A DNA stretch of 64,000 nt, from positions 1 to 64,000 of the forward strand of contig DAIDHO010000005.1 in the NCBI GenBank assembly GCA_027459675.1, in the 5' to 3' direction. Below the pieces are notes generated by a model. It did not search any database, had not been told where the DNA came from, and saw only the letters and a program-made list of their open reading frames with translations. Below, one piece after another: positions 60,681 to 64,000 of the stretch. Position 1 is the first letter of the stretch, and the number at the start of each line of letters is the position of its first letter. A program made the position numbers and the translations under genes. This stretch comes from Parachlamydiales bacterium. GTDB taxonomy: Bacteria; Chlamydiota; Chlamydiia; Chlamydiales; Rhabdochlamydiaceae.

Positions 60681-62018
60681 TCAAGGCGGGATGCCAACTG
60701 CTCCTGCTTCAAGCCACGCTTTTAAATTTTTCCACGCTTCTTCGAGTCTTTGGACTAAAACAAGTTGGGCTTCTTTTTTATCCAAGCCAGCTACAGAGTC
60801 CCATGTGATAGCAGAGCCGAAAACACACCGAATTTTACCAAAAGGGCGTGGAAATTTTCTTTTCTTGTCCCATACTTTGTACGCTCCCTCAATATAGACA
60901 GGAATGAGAGCTGATTTAGACTTACTGACTAAAAGCCCAAGCCCTGGTTTAAGAGGGCGCACCTCTCCTGTTTCTGAACGAGTCCCCTCCGGGAAAAGCA
61001 CTACTTTTTGTCCTTCTTCCAGAAGCGCGATAACCGTTTTCATCACTCCTAAATCTCCTGCTTCGCCTGAGACAGGATGGGCATTTAACTTGCGGATTAA
61101 TCCCCCAAACCATCGAGAGCGAAAAAGAGATTTGCGGGCTAGAAAGTGAACCTTCTCTGGCCACGACGTTGACACAATAGGTGGATCTAAAAAAGAGGTA
61201 TGGTTGGCTGCTAAAATGGCACCTCGGGGGTAAAAGTGCTCAAGGCCGTAAACTTTTAAACGATAAAACATTTTCCCAATTATCCACGATCCGAACAGCA
61301 CCAGACGGTATATAAAAGAAACGCCCTTGTGCATCCAAGCAGGTCGGTTGTTTTTTTTCTTCTTATATTCCAAGACCCGTTCTACAACTTCGTCTAAAGT
61401 AAGCTCCGAGGTGTCGATCACATAAGCATCTGGAGGACAAACCAGCGGAGCAAGTGCACGTGTAGAATCTAGATTGTCTCTTTTAATCAATTCTTGGATC
61501 ATCTGTTCACGTGTCGTATTTTTGACATCTTCCGGACGTTTGTTTTTTAATTCAGCAAGACGTCTTTCCGCCCTTACTTCAGGCCGCGCTGTGAGAAAAA
61601 TTTTATAATAAGCATGAGGAAAAACGGTGGATCCCAAGTCCCGCCCTTCAAAAACTCCTCCTCTTTTTTGCGCAAACCGTCGTTGGATTTTCCAAAGCGC
61701 TTTTCGGACAACAGGAAGAGCAGAGACAGGAGAAACCAGATTAGTCACCGCAGGTGATCGAATCACTTGCGTCACATCAGTGCCATTGGCAAAATAGTGA
61801 TGTTCTCCCTGTACAATCCGAATTTCAAAACTAAAATCAGTGAGAAGCTTGCTGATCTGCTTCATATTCGAAAGAGGAATTTTTTCGTGCAGGAGGACAA
61901 AAGCAAAAGATCGATACATCGCTCCTGTATCAAAGTAAGGAAGGCCCAGTCTTTGGGCGACTTGCTGAGCCACTGTGGTTTTACCGGTTCCTGCCGGTCC
62001 GTCAATGGTGATAATCAT
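60681..62018 (-). CDS. cmk: Cytidylate kinase fused to 1-acylglycerol-3-phosphate acyltransferase
   Basis: A 445-residue two-domain protein. Residues about 1-215 form CMP kinase: I-D-G-P-A-G-T-G-K-T-T (P-loop), F-D-T-G-A-M-Y-R (about 29), and G-R-D-L-G-S-T-V-F-P near 125. After a K-rich linker and a hydrophobic segment (about 230-248), residues about 250-440 form a PlsC acyltransferase with N-H-T-S-F-L-D (HxxxxD, about 275) and F-P-E-G-T-R-S (about 347). In Chlamydia the two are neighbouring separate genes; here they are one frame with no stop. It joins CDP supply with phosphatidate synthesis, just before cdsA. Confidence 0.95.
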   Translation of the reverse strand: MIITIDGPAGTGKTTVAQQVAQRLGLPYFDTGAMYRSFAFVLLHEKIPLSNMKQISKLLTDFSFEIRIVQGEHHYFANGTDVTQVIRSPAVTNLVSPVSALPVVRKALWKIQRRFAQKRGGVFEGRDLGSTVFPHAYYKIFLTARPEVRAERRLAELKNKRPEDVKNTTREQMIQELIKRDNLDSTRALAPLVCPPDAYVIDTSELTLDEVVERVLEYKKKKNNRPAWMHKGVSFIYRLVLFGSWIIGKMFYRLKVYGLEHFYPRGAILAANHTSFLDPPIVSTSWPEKVHFLARKSLFRSRWFGGLIRKLNAHPVSGEAGDLGVMKTVIALLEEGQKVVLFPEGTRSETGEVRPLKPGLGLLVSKSKSALIPVYIEGAYKVWDKKRKFPRPFGKIRCVFGSAITWDSVAGLDKKEAQLVLVQRLEEAWKNLKAWLEAGAVGIPP

Positions 62019-62869
62019 AGGGAACGTATGAAAAAGTAAACCACGGGAGCTGTTAAAAGCAGAGAATCCATCATATCAAGTATACCTCCAATCCCTGGAA
62101 TCTTATTACTATCTTTGACAAATGCATCTCTTTTCAAGACCGATTCAGCCAGATCACCCACTTGAGCAAGAACCCCAATGAGCATCCCAAGCCATGTAGC
62201 GCTAAAATAGGACAGCTGCCATCCGAATAAAGACCCTATCGAAGCGAAAAAAAGGCTTAAAGCAACTGCAAAACAAAAACCACCAATGGCTCCTTCCACC
62301 GTTTTTTTCGGGCTCAGTTGAGGAGCAAGGGGATGTTTGCCTAGCAATTTCCCGATAAAATACCCCCCTACGTCTGTTATTTTTGTTACTCCAATCAAAT
62401 AAATGAGCCAAAAACGACCATCCTCTGCAGAGGTGGGAGGATATAAAATCGCTAACATAAAGCTAAAAGGAATCGCCAGATAACAGACTCCAAAAAACTC
62501 GACTGCCACATGTAAAAGAGCATTTTCACAATTCCGAAAATGGGCGACAAAAAATGAAATGAAACCCAAAACGATGATCGGAAGGGCTAGTTTCGACCAT
62601 TCGGGGTAAGCAAGGGATGCATAAAAGGCGAGAACTTCAAGAGTTGCCACAAACACCATGAGGGTTTTAGCAGGCTCAATTCCCTTGGCTTGAGCAAGTT
62701 TAGCATACTCCCATACACCCACCCCTGCTAAAAGAGCAATAGTGAATACGAGCAAAAGATTGACCCACGGATGATAGGCAAACCCAATTAAAAGGGCTAC
62801 AATGGAAATCGCAATGGCCGAGACAATAAGCCGATGATAAATTTCATTTTTAATCTTAAACTTTAACAT
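62015..62869 (-). CDS. cdsA: Phosphatidate cytidylyltransferase
   Basis: A 284-residue polytopic membrane enzyme making CDP-diacylglycerol from CTP and phosphatidate. The signature near the C-terminus is K-R-D-A-F-V-K-D-S-N-K-I-P-G-I-G-G-I-L-D-M-M-D-S (about 245-268). Overlaps cmk-plsC (4 nt) and uppS (7 nt). The downstream fused enzyme makes its substrate, so the operon is a compact phospholipid unit feeding psd. Confidence 0.96.
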   Translation of the reverse strand: MLKFKIKNEIYHRLIVSAIAISIVALLIGFAYHPWVNLLLVFTIALLAGVGVWEYAKLAQAKGIEPAKTLMVFVATLEVLAFYASLAYPEWSKLALPIIVLGFISFFVAHFRNCENALLHVAVEFFGVCYLAIPFSFMLAILYPPTSAEDGRFWLIYLIGVTKITDVGGYFIGKLLGKHPLAPQLSPKKTVEGAIGGFCFAVALSLFFASIGSLFGWQLSYFSATWLGMLIGVLAQVGDLAESVLKRDAFVKDSNKIPGIGGILDMMDSLLLTAPVVYFFIRSL

Positions 62870-63603
62870 CCCCCACGTCTCTCCCTTTGTTGATAGGCAG
62901 TCAATGCTTTCATAAACTCCCTCTCATTAAAATCAGGCCATAAAATATCCGTGATATAAACCTCGGAATAGGAAACTTCCCAAAGTAAAAAATTGCTGAG
63001 CCGACTCTCCCCACTGGTGCGAATCAGAAGATCGGGATCCCCCCAAGGTGCAGTATCTAAATACCGAGCGATAAGCGCCTCGGTTATATCTTCCTTCTGG
63101 AGCCGACCCATTTCACAATCTTCTACAATGGAGATCATCGCTCGTTTGATATCATCCCGGGCTCCATAATTCAGAGCGAGAACGAGATCAATCTTATCTC
63201 CTCCCGCCGTTGCTTTTCTGACTTCGGTTAAAACTTCTTTAACAGCCGGAGGCAACCGGCGTGTATCCCCAATCGTTCCCAGCCGCACCCCTTCCCGCAC
63301 CATACGCTCTTTCTGTCCGATCAAATACATGCTAAAAAGTTTCATGATAGAATCGACCTCATCTTGAGTACGCTTCCAGTTTTCTGTTGAAAAGGCATAG
63401 ACGGTGAGTACTTTAACGCCTAGAGAAACCGCTGTTTCCAAAATTTTGGAAAGGGCCTCTGCTCCGTGCCAATGACCGACTAAAGAAGAAAGACCTTGAC
63501 GGCGAGCCCATCTTCGGTTGCCATCCATGATAATGGCTACGTGCTTGGGGATTCTTTCCATATCTAATTTAGAGATATCGAGTGGAACAGGCGCGGATTC
63601 CAT
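62863..63603 (-). CDS. uppS: Undecaprenyl diphosphate synthase (isoprenyl transferase)
   Basis: A 246-residue cis-prenyltransferase. I-M-D-G-N-R-R-W-A-R-R-Q-G (about 25) holds the catalytic Asp, F-S-T-E-N-W (about 72) and D-L-L-I-R-T-S-G-E-x-R-L-S-N-F (about 195) are conserved. Makes the lipid carrier for peptidoglycan and LPS sugars. Slight start ambiguity, but the motif spacing is normal. Confidence 0.96.
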   Translation of the reverse strand: MESAPVPLDISKLDMERIPKHVAIIMDGNRRWARRQGLSSLVGHWHGAEALSKILETAVSLGVKVLTVYAFSTENWKRTQDEVDSIMKLFSMYLIGQKERMVREGVRLGTIGDTRRLPPAVKEVLTEVRKATAGGDKIDLVLALNYGARDDIKRAMISIVEDCEMGRLQKEDITEALIARYLDTAPWGDPDLLIRTSGESRLSNFLLWEVSYSEVYITDILWPDFNEREFMKALTAYQQRERRGGC

Positions 63604-63710
63604 GGACCTTCCTTAAAAAAATTAATTAACCTTTTCCAATACAAGGTTAAAATTATATGTGGAAGCCGGGAAAAAAGGAAGCCATCTATTTAAATAGATT
63701 CAGCAGCATT

Positions 63711-63740
63711 CTCTGTTAAGAAAAATAATCATTAACAAAT
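63711..63740. repeat. Palindromic MITE-like repeat, end fragment R13
   Basis: TCTGTTAAGAAAAATAATCATT, the same outer end as in R3 and R7. No other part of the repeat is recognisable here. Confidence 0.55.
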
Positions 63741-63743
63741 TAT

Positions 63744-63780
63744 TTTTTGTATACATGGACCTCCTTAAGGTATACAAAAA
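63744..63780. other. Stem-loop upstream of secD
   Basis: TTTTTGTATAC (63744-63754) and GTATACAAAAA (63770-63780) form an 11-bp stem around a 15-nt loop containing GGACCTCCTTAAG. It could be the shared terminator or an operator in the uppS-secD gap. Confidence 0.6.
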
Positions 63781-63816
63781 CACGATTTAGTACACACGGC
63801 AACTCGATCTTTATGA

Positions 63817-63845
63817 TTGAAATTGGGAAACTGCTAAGATATCCT
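63817..63845 (+). promoter_or_regulatory. Candidate promoter of secD
   Basis: TTGAAA (63817-63822) and TATCCT (63840-63845), 17-bp spacing, weak -10. Confidence 0.3.
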
Positions 63846-63872
63846 GAGTGATTTGTCAAAGGGGATATATTC

Positions 63873-64000
63873 ATGGAACGACCTAAAAAATGGCATCTTT
63901 TCTTAATTATTGGGGTTCTTTTCCTGACGGTTTACAACATCTTTCCTACGATCTTTTTCTATACCAAGCCCTTAAAATCTTCCATTGATCCTAAAAAAGC
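63873..64000 (+). CDS. secD: SecD/SecDF translocase subunit (partial, cut by window end)
   Basis: Only the first 42 codons are visible. The ATG at 63873 follows AAAGGGG. The N-terminus has one membrane helix (about 8-30) and a N-I-F-P-T-I-F-F-Y element, typical of SecD/SecDF starts. The gene is divergent from uppS, as secDF is near uppS in Chlamydia. It helps drive protein export with the proton-motive force. Confidence 0.75.
   Translation, partial: MERPKKWHLFLIIGVLFLTVYNIFPTIFFYTKPLKSSIDPKK

Overview
The window is chromosomal DNA from a member of the phylum Chlamydiota, most likely a protist- or arthropod-associated lineage outside the genus Chlamydia. Support comes from conserved gene blocks: rpsB-tsf-pyrH-frr next to a very large chlamydial-type PBP2; sctJ-(K)-L-R-S-T; lipA-lpdA with a zinc-ribbon membrane protein; secA-small secreted protein-psd facing nth-mnmE; ruvA-ruvC-tail-specific protease beside rpsL-rpsG-fusA-rpsJ; rodA/birA and nifU-nifS-gpmA/rluB; and cmk-plsC, cdsA, uppS facing secD. 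Features not expected in Chlamydia itself are a MOMP-like protein of the Legionella_OMP type, dTDP-rhamnose and UDP-xylose sugar genes, a VanX-type dipeptidase, a CHY zinc-finger protein and abundant palindromic repeats. Comparisons with Chlamydia gene order are from memory.

Layout. 1-120: long hairpin element. 161-3536: ABC-F ATPase, Na+/solute symporter, small two-TM protein. 3763-8050: type III secretion genes. 8047-9544: MFS transporter bracketed by two large hairpins. 9745-15935: MOMP-like barrel protein and a 1543-residue repeat-rich membrane protein. 16028-17204: VanX-like peptidase, a duplicated tRNA-Lys 3' end with a second long hairpin element, tRNA-Lys, tRNA-Glu. 17247-20327: frr, pyrH, tsf, rpsB, tRNA-Gly. 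20573-28514: PBP2, Nudix, nucleotide-sugar genes, kdsB-like gene. 28521-31200: pseudopilin-like protein, metallophosphoesterase, winged-helix/DUF6314-like regulator and bioY. 31201-33810: repeats, CHY zinc-finger protein, OppA. 33740-46697: lipA, lpdA, secA, psd, nth, mnmE, ruvA, ruvC, tsp. 46781-50295: str operon. 50337-56275: lipoprotein, rodA, birA, nifU/nifS, gpmA, rluB. 56324-58466: leader ORF and amino-acid ABC transporter. 58620-64000: orphan protein with a near-consensus promoter, retropepsin-like protein, trxA, tRNA-Leu, cmk-plsC fusion, cdsA, uppS and the start of secD.

Most genes are housekeeping, envelope or transport functions of an intracellular bacterium that imports nutrients (solute symporter, MFS, biotin, peptides, amino acids) and injects effectors. 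The least explained parts are: (i) a dispersed palindromic, MITE-like repeat with about 13 full or partial copies, some of which supply the last codons of secA and of the PBP2 gene; (ii) a second long-hairpin family, one copy lying between direct duplicates of a tRNA-Lys 3' end and terminator; (iii) a possible biotin-control unit made of a winged-helix/DUF6314-like regulator, two palindromes and bioY, in a genome segment whose BirA has no DNA-binding domain; (iv) the 1543-residue repeat protein; and (v) a membrane-anchored two-lobed retropepsin-like protein.
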